Source: Bacillota bacterium (GTDB lineage: Bacteria > Bacillota > Clostridia > Oscillospirales > Oscillospiraceae). Taken from it: a stretch of 64,000 nucleotides of DNA. This document shows, piece after piece, positions 1 to 8,516 of this stretch. The DNA is taken from positions 10,905 through 74,904 of the forward strand of contig JAEXCS010000014.1 in assembly GCA_023402075.1 (NCBI GenBank), given 5' to 3'. The notes under the pieces were generated by a model that did no database searches, was not told the origin of the DNA, and saw nothing but the letters and a program-made list of their open reading frames with translations. Made by a program: the position numbers and the translations under genes. The stretch's first letter is position 1. Each line of letters begins with the position of its first letter.

Positions 1-1
1 T

Positions 2-367
2 CTTACCATGGCCATCCCGCAGGCATTTGTCTACCTGTTTATGGCGCCTACGGAATCGGTTCTTATTGCCGCGCCCGGAATTATGCGCACCTATTGCGCA
101 TCGTTTTTGATATTACCGCTCAATATTTATTCCACCTACTATTTTCAAGCCGTTATGAAACCGGCTACTTCATTTTTTATTTCGGTTGCACGCGGCATTG
201 TAATTAGCGGAACGCTGATCCTTCTTCTCCCAATTTTCGGGGGAGGAACCGCCCTGTGGTTTGCCATGCCGATAACGGAGTTGATGGTTGCAATTTTTGT
301 TATTTACTCCATGATCAAGCATGTAAAGCATTTGCGCTTTATCAACCAACCGGCGGAAAATTTGTAA
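2..367 (+). CDS. MATE family efflux transporter, C-terminal part (5' end outside window)
   Basis: The reading frame is open to the left edge, so only the last ~121 residues are present. They form three to four hydrophobic membrane segments with the spacing of the C-terminal half of MATE (multi-antimicrobial extrusion) cation-coupled exporters; the tail ends in a short basic cytoplasmic stretch (MIKHVKHLRF). Known family role: sodium- or proton-driven export of drugs or metabolites across the inner membrane. The substrate cannot be read from this fragment. An imperfect hairpin about 150 bases downstream may terminate it. The family call rests on overall membrane pattern rather than a signature motif. 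Confidence 0.7.
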   Translation, partial: LTMAIPQAFVYLFMAPTESVLIAAPGIMRTYCASFLILPLNIYSTYYFQAVMKPATSFFISVARGIVISGTLILLLPIFGGGTALWFAMPITELMVAIFVIYSMIKHVKHLRFINQPAENL

Positions 368-515
368 TTTGCATCATCGTCATTTCTTTACAGGGCAGGC
401 TTGCAGGGATAGCGGCGCCCGAACTCCCGGTGAGGATTGTTGCTGCCACGCAGGCGGATTTGTCTGTCTGAGGTATTCTCTGTGACATATGGCTTTTGCG
501 CATAATGACAGCAAA

Positions 516-546
516 GGCCGAGACAAAACATAGTTTTGTCCCGGCC
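516..546 (+). terminator. hairpin downstream of the MATE gene
   Basis: Arms 516-529 and 533-546 pair over 14 bases with a single A-C mismatch around a 3-base loop. Only a weak T stretch (ctatttta) follows. Likely a weak terminator for the MATE gene. Confidence 0.5.
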
Positions 547-590
547 CCTATTTTACACTGCAAAAAATTCGGGGTGGCGTTGATTGCTAA

Positions 591-743
591 TTCGTGGTTT
601 CGGCGTTGAACTGGTCTTACGCAAAGTCAGCGGAGATGGAAGCGAGCTTATTCTGGGTGTTTGCATCCTCGCTGGCGGATTTGGCGGCGGTACTGGTGAT
701 GCTCTGCACCCGATTCGGGCTTACGCTTCAACCGGTGGCTTAG
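591..743 (+). pseudogene. short membrane-protein-like ORF fragment
   Basis: A 50-codon open stretch bounded by stop codons; the only candidate start is GTG at 594, without a convincing ribosome site. The translation has one strongly hydrophobic segment (FWVFASSLADLAAVLVMLC) after a charged stretch, like the last helix of a polytopic transporter. With the MATE gene ending just upstream it may be the remnant of a second exporter. Chance ORF is the alternative. The rest of the 368-772 gap shows nothing else. Confidence 0.25.
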
Positions 744-772
744 CGGGATACCAGTATGGAGCGGCTCGTTTT

Positions 773-1462
773 CTATTCCCGTCCCTGAAATGCCTCCCGC
801 AGTTTGGCCAGTGCTTTTGTCTCCAGTCGCGATACGTAGCTTCGGGAGATCCCGAAGGATGAGGCCACCTCCCGCTGGGTCAGGGGCACCGTGCCGCCCA
901 AACCGTACCGCAGGCGGATGATTTCCGCCTCCCGCCGGGTTAGTGTTTCCGCCACAAGGCGGCGCAGGCGCAAAGCGTCGTCTCGGTCCTGTATGTCGTC
1001 CAGCATTGTGTCGTTGACGCCCACCACATCCATAAGCTGCAAGGCGTTGCCCTCTTTGTCCGTGTCAATGGAGTCCGCAAGAGACACGTCGCCCTGAAGT
1101 TTTTTCTGGCTGCGGAAATACATCAGAATTTCATTTTCAATGCACCGTGCCGCGTAGGTGGCAAGCCGAGCGCCCTTGGACGCGTCAAAGGTGGAAACGC
1201 CCTTGATCAGGCCGATGGTGCCGATGGAAAGCAGGTCCTCCTGATTGCTCTGGGCACAGTAGTATTTTTTCACCACATGGGCCACCAGACGCAGGTTTCG
1301 CTCAATCAGCGCGTCCCGCGCCTTCATGTCTCCCTCGGCCATCAGGCGGAGATATTCCCGCTCCTCCTCCGATGTCAGAGGTTTTGGAAACGAGCCACCT
1401 CCGTTGAGCCGCAGGGTAAAAAGCAGCGTATTGGCAAACAGCAGCAGTGCCGCAGTCAGCAT
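773..1462 (-). CDS. sigK: RNA polymerase sporulation sigma factor SigK (pro-sigma-K)
   Basis: Sigma-70-family factor for late mother-cell transcription. It has a hydrophobic N-terminal pro-sequence (about residues 1-20), then FPKPLTSEEE, the region-2 core (NLRLVAHVVKKYY, TYAARCIENEILMYFRS) and a region-4 helix-turn-helix (FGISRSYVSRLETKALAKL). All of these are hallmarks of SigK. Start: the ATG at 1462 follows GGGAGGG closely and gives 229 residues; an upstream in-frame ATG at 1486 would add eight. The frame is continuous, so there is no skin-type insertion. The retained pro-sequence fits with bofA elsewhere in this window, whose product in Bacillus inhibits pro-sigma-K processing. Confidence 0.93.
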   Translation of the reverse strand: MLTAALLLFANTLLFTLRLNGGGSFPKPLTSEEEREYLRLMAEGDMKARDALIERNLRLVAHVVKKYYCAQSNQEDLLSIGTIGLIKGVSTFDASKGARLATYAARCIENEILMYFRSQKKLQGDVSLADSIDTDKEGNALQLMDVVGVNDTMLDDIQDRDDALRLRRLVAETLTRREAEIIRLRYGLGGTVPLTQREVASSFGISRSYVSRLETKALAKLREAFQGRE

Positions 1463-1683
1463 AAGCCCTCCCTCTTGGCGGCGCATTCTGCGCCGCCTCT
1501 GCCGCTTTTATGAAGCGAGCGGTCCGCCGATTCAAAGACGCACCCACCGCGCCCTCTTCGCTATCCTATGCGGCGGCGGCAGGTCCCTATGAACGGGAAT
1601 TACCGTCTGGCAAAAGCAAAAAGGCACGTTTGGCGGCCCGCTTTCCTGCTGTGGATTTACCGAAAGCAAGGAATGGGTTCAAG

Positions 1684-1716
1684 AAAAAGCGGGGCCGGAC
1701 AAATGTCCGGCCCCGC
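1684..1716 (-). terminator. terminator of the BMP-type ABC operon
   Basis: A perfect 13-base stem (1689-1701 with 1704-1716, 2-base loop) lies just past the stop codon of the substrate-binding protein. On the minus strand it is followed by a T run. Confidence 0.85.
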
Positions 1717-1742
1717 CTGCGTTGTTTCCTTTGTTTGAAAGC

Positions 1743-2786
1743 TTAGCCGGGGAAAGTACCCTCGGTCATCTGGGTAATGTAGTTTCTGTAAGAATCCTGA
1801 ATGTCGGTGGAAACCAACTCGTCGTTGAAGGTACCAATGGCCAGGCAGTTGTTATCATAAGAGCCGTAGATGGTCTTGTTGCCAAAGCTTCCGGCCTCCA
1901 CGTCCTGCATAGCCAGCTTCAGCATACCGGCATTGTCGGTGACCACGGAGCCGATCAGGCAGGGGTTCTGGCCCAGAGCCACCAGATCGGCGGGCTGGCC
2001 AATGTCAAAGATGGCAATCTCGCCGCTGCCGTTGGCTGCATCGATGGCCTGACGGGCGCCGGAGTCCACGGCGGAAGCGTCGCCAAAGAACACGTCGGCC
2101 TTCTGGGAGATCATGCCGTTGGCAAGCTCCATGCCCTTGGCCACGTCGTTGAAGGAGCCTGCATAGGCGGAGAGAACGGTGATGTCGGGATTGATGGCCT
2201 TGGCGGCCTTCTCAAAACCGGCCAGCTTCGCCTTGGTGGTGTCAATTTCCATGCCGCCGATGAAGCCCAAAACATTGGTCTTGCTCATCAGGCCCGCCAG
2301 TGCGCCGGCCATATAGCCGATCTGGTCGGCGTCGGGCAGAATGCTGGTGATGTTGTCGGTGGGCAGGGTGGTGGCGCCGTTGAGCACCGCGAACGCAATA
2401 TCGGGATAGTCCTTGGCAACCTGCGCGGTGGCGTCGGAATACTGGTTGCCGGGCAGGAAGATCATGTCATAGCCCATATCGCAAAAGCCCATCATGGAGT
2501 TGGCATAGTCGGACTGGGCCACGCTGTCGGCATAGTTGGTTTCCCAGCCCAGTTCGGCGGCGGCAGATTCCATGGCGTTGTAGCAGGCGGCGCCCCATCC
2601 GCCATCGGAAATGCTGGAGTCGCAGATCATGGCAACCTTATAGACCTTGTCGCCAGCGCCGGAAGCGGCGGCGCTGCCCGCAGAGCCGCTGGTGGACGCA
2701 GGGGGAGTGGAGCCGCCGCCACAGGCCGCAAGAGACACGGTCATGGCAAGCGCAAGAGCCAGTGCAAAGAATTTCTTCATTTTCAT
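1743..2786 (-). CDS. BMP family ABC transporter substrate-binding lipoprotein
   Basis: 347 residues. The signal peptide ends in a lipobox (LAACGGG), so it is a membrane-anchored lipoprotein. A Ser/Ala/Gly linker leads into the bmp/Med fold seen in nucleoside-binding proteins such as BmpA, PnrA and NupN. Typical stretches are VAMICDSSISDGGWG, the acidic loop after it, and GFIGG. It is last in a minus-strand operon after the ATPase and two permeases, an order common for nucleoside (guanosine/inosine) importers in Firmicutes; substrate is inferred from family and context only. Two ATGs six bases apart follow GGAGG; the second (2780) has the better spacing. Confidence 0.9.
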   Translation of the reverse strand: MKMKKFFALALALAMTVSLAACGGGSTPPASTSGSAGSAAASGAGDKVYKVAMICDSSISDGGWGAACYNAMESAAAELGWETNYADSVAQSDYANSMMGFCDMGYDMIFLPGNQYSDATAQVAKDYPDIAFAVLNGATTLPTDNITSILPDADQIGYMAGALAGLMSKTNVLGFIGGMEIDTTKAKLAGFEKAAKAINPDITVLSAYAGSFNDVAKGMELANGMISQKADVFFGDASAVDSGARQAIDAANGSGEIAIFDIGQPADLVALGQNPCLIGSVVTDNAGMLKLAMQDVEAGSFGNKTIYGSYDNNCLAIGTFNDELVSTDIQDSYRNYITQMTEGTFPG

Positions 2787-2852
2787 TTTCCTCCGTAATT
2801 CAGATTTTGGGTTGGTAACTTTATCAAAAGGCGGGCGCCTGATGAACGGGTT

Positions 2853-3773
2853 TCAGCGCTCCTCGCGCATATACGGCTTTCCGTTGGACGCGGGGCCGGA
2901 TTTTTTGATGCCCAGCACGGCCAGCGCCGCCAGCGTGAAGAGATAGGGGATCATCTGGAATAACTGATAGGGTGTGGAGGCACTGAAAATTTGCAGACGG
3001 AGCTGAAGCGCGTCGCAGAAGCCGAAGAGCAGGCAGGCCATCAGCACGCCGCCCGCGCTCCACCGGCCGAAGATGACCGCCGACAGGGCGATGAAGCCGC
3101 GTCCGGCCACCACGCCGTCGGAATACGTATTGACATAGCAGGTGGTGAGATATGCGCCGCCAATCCCTGCCAGCGCGCCGCAGATGATGCAGGCCACGTA
3201 TTTCTGGCGGATAACGTTGATGCCCAGCGTTTCCGCTGCCTTGGGATACTCGCCCACGGCCTTGTAGTTGAGGCCTGCCTTGGTCCGGTTGAAGAAAACG
3301 GCTGTAAAAACCACCATCAGATAGGCAAAGTAGACCATGGGGGTCTGGTCAAAGAGAAGCTTTCCCAAAAAGGGAATGTCCTTCAAGCCGGGAATTGCCA
3401 CGGTGGGCATCAGGGACGCCTGCGCCAGCGTGGAGCTGACGCCAAAGTAAACCCGGTAGATAAAGGACGCCACCGCAGGCGCGAAAATATTGATGGCCAT
3501 GCCATAGACAATCTGGGGCGCGCACAGGGAAATGGTGCAGTAGGCGTAAATCATGTTAATCAGCACGCCGCCGCAGGCCCCCGCCACGATGCCCAGAAAG
3601 GGACTGCCTGAGATAAAGGAAACCATAAAGCCCGTCAGCGCGCCGAAGGCCATAATGCCGTCCAGACCGATGTTGACAAGACCTGCCCGCTCGGAGTAAA
3701 GTTCCGCGAGGGCCACCATCAGGATGGGGGTTGCCATGCGGATGGTGGAGAGAATCAGTTCACCGATATCCAT
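2853..3773 (-). CDS. ABC transporter permease (nucleoside/simple sugar type, NupQ-like)
   Basis: 306-residue membrane protein of the BPD_transp_2 family with about eight to nine hydrophobic segments. The N-terminal ELYSERAGLVNIGLDGIMAFG is the conserved opening of this permease class. It follows the other permease gene with one base between stop and start, so the two are translated together and very likely form the heterodimeric channel. About 65 bases separate it from the binding-protein gene downstream. Confidence 0.92.
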   Translation of the reverse strand: MDIGELILSTIRMATPILMVALAELYSERAGLVNIGLDGIMAFGALTGFMVSFISGSPFLGIVAGACGGVLINMIYAYCTISLCAPQIVYGMAINIFAPAVASFIYRVYFGVSSTLAQASLMPTVAIPGLKDIPFLGKLLFDQTPMVYFAYLMVVFTAVFFNRTKAGLNYKAVGEYPKAAETLGINVIRQKYVACIICGALAGIGGAYLTTCYVNTYSDGVVAGRGFIALSAVIFGRWSAGGVLMACLLFGFCDALQLRLQIFSASTPYQLFQMIPYLFTLAALAVLGIKKSGPASNGKPYMREER

Positions 3774-3774
3774 A

Positions 3775-4836
3775 TTACTTCACCGCTCCCTTCTTTTCCA
3801 AATGGTTTGAAAGCCACTGGCGGATGTCCGGCAGCTTGACCAGCGCGGTTCCTGCCACAGCGAAAACAATCACCAAAGCCTGAATGATACCGATGACAGA
3901 GGTGGGAACGCCGGTTCCGGCCTGCATGGTGTTTGCGCCGGTGCGCAGCACCGCGAAGAAGTAGGCCACCACCACCGTGGCCACCGGGTTAAGCTGGGCA
4001 ATCAGCGCCATGGCCACGCCGTCAAATCCGTATCCCACGGCATAGCCGCTGATCAGGCGGTACTGGGTGCCCAGCAGCTCCACGCTGCCGCCCAGACCCG
4101 CGATGGCGCCGGAGACAATAAAGCTGTACAGAATGTACTTTTTCACGCTGAAGCCGTTGAACTCGGCGGCGGTCATGTTCAGGCCCACTGCCCGAAGCTG
4201 AAAGCCCTTGGAGGTGCTGAACAGGAAATACTGCACCACCGCGGCTGCTGCCAGGGCAATGACGATGCCCCAGGTGACCCGCAGGTCGGGAAAGATGCGC
4301 TGAAGCTGGGTGGCGTCCGGCACGGCGGCGGTCTGGGGGACGTTGCCTTCCCGCAAAACGCTGGTGTACAAAAGGCCCATGAACAGGGCTGCTACATAGT
4401 TGAGCATGATGGAGACGATCATCTCGTTCAGGCCCCGCGTGATTTTCAAAATGCCGGGAATCGCGCCCCACAGGCCGCCTGCCACCGCGCCGAAGAGCAG
4501 GCAGAGCAGTGTGGCCCCCGGCCCTTCAATGCCCCAAGTGGTGGCCACCCAGCAGGTGGCGATGGAGCCCATGATAAACTGCCCCTCACCGCCAAGATTA
4601 AACACGCCGCAGCGATAGGCAAAGCAGGCGCAAAGGCCGGTGAAGATCAGGGGCGTTGCCTTTACCAGCGTGGAGGCAATATTACTGGCCTTGCCGAAGG
4701 CGCCCTGAAACAGATACCCCACGGCGCTGACGGGGTTGCTCCCCAAAGCCGTGATGATGATGGTACCGATGACAAAGGCCAGCAGCACAGAGGCCAGCGG
4801 CACCAGAACACTCACCAGATTCTTTCTGATTTTCAT
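3775..4836 (-). CDS. ABC transporter permease (nucleoside type, NupP-like)
   Basis: 353 residues with about ten hydrophobic segments, again BPD_transp_2. CAYRCGVFNLGGEGQFIMG is the family's second-helix signature and RAVGLNMTAAEFNG matches the cytoplasmic loop that contacts the ATPase. It lies 15 bases after the ATPase gene. Paired with the adjacent 306-residue permease. Confidence 0.92.
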   Translation of the reverse strand: MKIRKNLVSVLVPLASVLLAFVIGTIIITALGSNPVSAVGYLFQGAFGKASNIASTLVKATPLIFTGLCACFAYRCGVFNLGGEGQFIMGSIATCWVATTWGIEGPGATLLCLLFGAVAGGLWGAIPGILKITRGLNEMIVSIMLNYVAALFMGLLYTSVLREGNVPQTAAVPDATQLQRIFPDLRVTWGIVIALAAAAVVQYFLFSTSKGFQLRAVGLNMTAAEFNGFSVKKYILYSFIVSGAIAGLGGSVELLGTQYRLISGYAVGYGFDGVAMALIAQLNPVATVVVAYFFAVLRTGANTMQAGTGVPTSVIGIIQALVIVFAVAGTALVKLPDIRQWLSNHLEKKGAVK

Positions 4837-4851
4837 ACAATCCCGTCCCCC

Positions 4852-6360
4852 TTATTTGCCGGCCATGGCCAGGCCGATTTCCTCAATAGGAGGATTCTTG
4901 CCGGAGTAAACGCCCATAATCTGCCCTTCAAACATAACGATGATGCGGTCGGAAATCTCCAGAACCTCATCAAAGTCCGCAGAGATCAGCAGCACGCCGC
5001 AGCCGCGGGCCCGGGCGTCGATCATGGAGTCGTGCACATAGCGGGTAGCGCCAATGTCAAGTCCCCGGGTGGGATGCACGGCCACCAGCAGATCCGGGTC
5101 TCCCTCCAGCTCGCGGGCTAGAATCACCTTCTGCTGGTTTCCGCCGGAGAGGTTGCGGCACTCCTGATCCACAGATTCACAGCGGATGTCATATTTCTCC
5201 TGCATGCCCAGTGCGTAATCGTGGATGGCTTTTTTCTTCAGGTGCAATCCGTGTCCGTCGGAAAAGCGGGGCTCCTCCGTGGTTTTCAAAACCAGATTGT
5301 CCTGCACGGACATGTTGCCGATCAGGCCCATCTTGTTGCGGTCTTCGGGAATGTGAGACACGTTTTCCAGAATGAAGCCGTTGGGGGTGAAGCGGGCAAC
5401 GGTGGAGCCTTTCAGGTCCACAATGCCTTCCTCCGGCGCAAGCACGCCGGTAACGATCTGGGCGAGCTGGCTCTGGCCGTTGCCGTCCACGCCCGCAATG
5501 CCCACGATTTCGCCCCGGCCCACGGTCAGGGACACGTCGTTCAGCCCGTTGTGCTTGGAGGATTTGTGGAAGCTCACGTTTTTCAGCTCCATCACGGGTT
5601 CACCCGGGGTTTCGATTTTTTCATAGCGGGAGGGCGCAAGGTCCCGGCCGATCATCAGATTTGCAAGCTGGCAGCTGTCTGTTCCTTGGCAGTCCAGCGT
5701 GCACACCGTCTGTCCTGCCCGCAGCACCGTGACCCGGTCGGAAATCTTCATCACCTCGCGCATTTTGTGGCTGATAAAAATGACGCTCTTGTTTTCACTT
5801 TTCAGCTTTTCGATGATGGCAAACAGGCCCTCTGTCTCAATGTCGGTGAGGGCGGCGGTAGGCTCGTCCAGCACCAGAAGCTCCGCGCCCCGATACAGGG
5901 CCTTGAGAATTTCCACACGCTGCTGCGCGCCCACGGCAATCTCGGTGATGGGCTTGTCCAGCTCCACATCCAGCCCATAGCGCTCCGCCAGCTCCAGAAT
6001 CTCCTTGCGCCGGGCCTCCTTGTCGATAAACAGGCCCGCTGTCCGCCGGTCGCCAAGAATAATGTTTTCCAGAACCGTCATCGCCTCCACCAGCATAAAG
6101 TGCTGGTGAACCATGCCGATGCCTTTTTTCACCGCTTCGGCAGGAGAGGCGATTTTCACCGCTTCCCCATTCAGAAAGATTTTTCCGGCGGTGGGCTGAT
6201 AGAGGCCGAACAGCACGTTCATCAGCGTGCTCTTTCCGGCGCCGTTCTCGCCCAAAAGCGTGTGTACCTCGCCGCGCCGGACGTCCAAATTGATGTCCCG
6301 GTTGGCATAGACGCTGCCAAACTGCTTGGTGATGTGTTCCATGCGCAGAAGTTCTTCCAT
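4852..6360 (-). CDS. ABC transporter ATP-binding protein, two nucleotide-binding domains (NupO-like)
   Basis: 502 residues with two ABC domains in tandem, as in sugar and nucleoside importers (RbsA/NupO class). Domain 1 has Walker A GENGAGKS and Walker B LLVLDEPTAAL. Domain 2 has a degenerate P-loop GVDGNGQS, the signature LSGGNQQKV and a Walker-B-like stretch ending in HPTRGLD, normal for this class. I start at the ATG at 6360 (MEELLRMEHITKQFG), which has GGGGGA in front; a longer frame from 6411 adds 17 untypical residues. It is the first gene of the operon and has a promoter just upstream. Confidence 0.93.
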   Translation of the reverse strand: MEELLRMEHITKQFGSVYANRDINLDVRRGEVHTLLGENGAGKSTLMNVLFGLYQPTAGKIFLNGEAVKIASPAEAVKKGIGMVHQHFMLVEAMTVLENIILGDRRTAGLFIDKEARRKEILELAERYGLDVELDKPITEIAVGAQQRVEILKALYRGAELLVLDEPTAALTDIETEGLFAIIEKLKSENKSVIFISHKMREVMKISDRVTVLRAGQTVCTLDCQGTDSCQLANLMIGRDLAPSRYEKIETPGEPVMELKNVSFHKSSKHNGLNDVSLTVGRGEIVGIAGVDGNGQSQLAQIVTGVLAPEEGIVDLKGSTVARFTPNGFILENVSHIPEDRNKMGLIGNMSVQDNLVLKTTEEPRFSDGHGLHLKKKAIHDYALGMQEKYDIRCESVDQECRNLSGGNQQKVILARELEGDPDLLVAVHPTRGLDIGATRYVHDSMIDARARGCGVLLISADFDEVLEISDRIIVMFEGQIMGVYSGKNPPIEEIGLAMAGK

Positions 6361-6449
6361 TGGATCTCCCCCAATCATAAAAAGAGGGACGAAAGCGCAG
6401 ATAAATTCCACTGGCTTTTCGTCCCCATTGACACACCTGAATTATTTTT

Positions 6450-6478
6450 ATACTACCTTAAAAATAGTAAAGTGTCAA
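6450..6478 (-). promoter_or_regulatory. sigma-A-type promoter for the BMP ABC operon
   Basis: On the minus strand, TTGACA (6473-6478), a 17-base spacer and TAGTAT (6450-6455) lie about 90 bases ahead of the ATPase start. No purine riboswitch or other structured leader is visible behind it. Confidence 0.65.
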
Positions 6479-6550
6479 GGCGAAATTCCATCCCATCAAA
6501 GGGAAATTTTTGAATTTGTCAAGACGTTAACGGCCTGTCGGACACTCGGT

Positions 6551-7450
6551 TCAATCGCGGCCGGAGGGCGGCTTTGGCGGCGGCGGGGCCGGGCTTATCT
6601 TCGCGGCGGATTCCCCGTGCTTGAAAAAGCCGGACCAGATTGCGCCCGTGGGGCAGGCCGCTTTGCACGCGCCGCAGCGGATACACTCCGTCGAGTTGAT
6701 GTTTTCGGTCACGTTCACGCCCATTTTGCAGGCCTTTTCGCACCGTCCGCAATGAATGCAGGCGCTTTCGTTCACGCCCATCTGATAGATGCTGAAACGG
6801 TTCAGAAGTCCGTAAATGGCCCCCAGCGGACAGAGGTATTTGCAGAATGGGCGGTATATCAGCACCGAGCCGACGATGACCAGAACCAAAAGCCCCAGCT
6901 TCCATGAGAACAGAAAACCGGCTGCGGCCCGCAATGTTTTGCTGGCAAGCATCAGCGGAATCCCGCCCTCAAGCGTTCCCGCAGGGCAGACATATTTGCA
7001 GAAAAATGGGTCGCCAATGCCAAAAGAGTCCTTTAACAGCGCAGGAAGCAGCAGCACGGCGGCAAGAGATAGGTATTTCCCCCAGCGCAGTGTCCTGTCC
7101 AGCCGTCGGGGCGGGCTGGGCTTGGGAGAGGGAATTTTGTGAAGCAGGTCCTGCACAAAGCCGAAGGGACACAAAAAGCCGCAGATCAGCCGCCCGAACA
7201 GCACGCCGAACAGCAAAACCGTCCCCGTTACGTAATAGGAAACACTCCGCGTCCGCCCGCCGATCACCGCCTGCAAGGAGCCAATGGGACAGGCCCCCGC
7301 AGCGCCCGGGCAGGAGTAACAGTTCAGCCCCGGCACACACAGGCGCTTGGAGGGGCCCTGATGAATGCGCCCGGCAAAGAAGTTGCCCAAATACGGGTTG
7401 TGGGCAAGGGCTGCCAGCGCCTGAATCAAATGCCGAATTCCTTGTTTCAT
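6551..7450 (-). CDS. membrane-bound 4Fe-4S binding protein (NapH/NosR/RdxA-like)
   Basis: 299 residues. Several membrane helices carry two CxxxCP motifs facing the membrane (CGFLCPFG, CKYLCPLG) plus CKYVCPAG. Near the C-terminus is a ferredoxin domain with two clusters (CIHCGRCEKACKMG and CIRCGACKAACPTG). Family role: moving electrons between quinol or soluble carriers and partner redox proteins at the membrane; the donor here is unknown. Start: the ATG at 7450 overlaps the stop of the upstream CXXC gene as ATGA, which decides against the longer frame from 7468. The tail is a Pro-rich basic stretch. Third gene of a translationally coupled operon. Confidence 0.88.
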   Translation of the reverse strand: MKQGIRHLIQALAALAHNPYLGNFFAGRIHQGPSKRLCVPGLNCYSCPGAAGACPIGSLQAVIGGRTRSVSYYVTGTVLLFGVLFGRLICGFLCPFGFVQDLLHKIPSPKPSPPRRLDRTLRWGKYLSLAAVLLLPALLKDSFGIGDPFFCKYVCPAGTLEGGIPLMLASKTLRAAAGFLFSWKLGLLVLVIVGSVLIYRPFCKYLCPLGAIYGLLNRFSIYQMGVNESACIHCGRCEKACKMGVNVTENINSTECIRCGACKAACPTGAIWSGFFKHGESAAKISPAPPPPKPPSGRD

Positions 7451-7626
7451 CAGCCAATCCCGATGCACTCAAGGCAGATGTTCACGGCTTTTTGCAAAAC
7501 CTCCGCAGGCTCGTTCAGATAAATCCCGACCGCAATCAGAGTCCCGGAAACAGCTAAAATCAAAGCGGTGACAAGGGATTTCCCTGTCCTGCGGCGTCGG
7601 GGACTCGGAACGTCCTTCGCCGTCAT
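7450..7626 (-). CDS. small membrane protein with C-terminal CXXC (CD1871A family)
   Basis: 58 residues: a basic N-terminus (SPRRRRTGK), one membrane helix (LVTALILAVSGTLIAVGIYL) and a C-terminal NICLECIGIG with a CxxC pair. This matches the small CD1871A-type CXXC proteins that sit between a thioredoxin-like gene and a 4Fe-4S gene in Clostridia. It overlaps both neighbours by ATGA, so all three are translated as one unit. The exposed CxxC suggests a thiol relay or cofactor site between the lipoprotein and the iron-sulfur protein; that role is inference. Confidence 0.85.
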   Translation of the reverse strand: MTAKDVPSPRRRRTGKSLVTALILAVSGTLIAVGIYLNEPAEVLQKAVNICLECIGIG

Positions 7627-8516
7627 TGCGCCGTCTCCAGCAGAGCGTCAATCATTTTCGACCACTCCTCGCCGCTGCGGGCGCCCACATAGGACTGGCC
7701 CACCAGCTCGCCCTTGTCATTTACAAAAATCGTCTCCGGCACGGAGCTGACGCCAGACAGCTTGGCGGCAATCAAATCCGCCGAGGGAAGCAGGTGGAGG
7801 TAGTTCGCTCCGGTTTGCTCTACCAGATCCCGGGCGGTCTGCACCATATCCGGGGAAAAGGCTCCGCTGGTCTGCGGAACGTCCACCACGATGCCCACAA
7901 CCTGAACGCCGCGGTCCGCATAGTCGGCGGCCAACTGGCCCAAATCCGGCATCTCCCGCAGACAGGGACCGCAGAAGGTGGCCCAGATGTTGATGAGCGT
8001 CAGCTTGTGATCCGCAAAAATGCCCTCGTCCACCGGTACTCCGTTTAAATCCCATGCGGCGAAGGAGGAGAGGGTTCCCGCCGTCTCAACGGGCTGATAC
8101 TCCCCGCTCTCCGTTTCATAGGGCCAGTCGATGATTCCGCCAAAATCGCTGAGATTTGTATAGCCCATGTCCGAAAGCTTCGTCGCGGCCTGCGCACTGC
8201 GGTTTCCGCTGCGGCAGTAAATCAGAATTTCCGCGTCCAGCACGGGAAGCTGGGCCGGCGGCTCTGCGCCGATTTCCTCGTTGGGAAGAAGGATGGCCCC
8301 GGGAATGTGGCCTTCTGCGTATTCTCCGGCGGTGCGCACGTCCACCACAACGGGCGTCCCGTCGGTCATGCGCTCGTGCGCTTCCTCAGCGGTGATTTTG
8401 ACCGGCTCGGGAAAAACGTCTTCGGAGCTGCTTCCCGAAGCCGACGGCTCGCTTGGAGAGCAGGCGCTTAAAAGAAACAAAAAGGTCAGGCTCAATAGTG
8501 CTGTTATTTTTTTCAT
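7623..8516 (-). CDS. lipoprotein with rhodanese domain fused to TlpA-like thioredoxin
   Basis: 297 residues. The signal peptide ends in LLSACSP, a lipobox. Residues ~35-140 form a rhodanese fold with the loop YCRSGNRSAQAA, whose Cys is the persulfide site. Residues ~155-297 form a TlpA/ResA-type thioredoxin with active site ATFCGPCLREMP and the cis-Pro segment SSVPETIF. The protein therefore joins sulfur transfer with disulfide reduction outside the membrane. I use the ATG at 8516 (MKKITALLSL), preceded by AGGAACGAC; the longer frame from 8606 has no signal peptide at its start. First gene of the coupled operon. Confidence 0.9.
   Translation of the reverse strand: MKKITALLSLTFLFLLSACSPSEPSASGSSSEDVFPEPVKITAEEAHERMTDGTPVVVDVRTAGEYAEGHIPGAILLPNEEIGAEPPAQLPVLDAEILIYCRSGNRSAQAATKLSDMGYTNLSDFGGIIDWPYETESGEYQPVETAGTLSSFAAWDLNGVPVDEGIFADHKLTLINIWATFCGPCLREMPDLGQLAADYADRGVQVVGIVVDVPQTSGAFSPDMVQTARDLVEQTGANYLHLLPSADLIAAKLSGVSSVPETIFVNDKGELVGQSYVGARSGEEWSKMIDALLETAQ

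Noticed and set aside
6361..6550. Purine-type riboswitch ahead of the nucleoside ABC operon
   Set aside because: Looked for the conserved core; only a plain promoter and short leader are seen.
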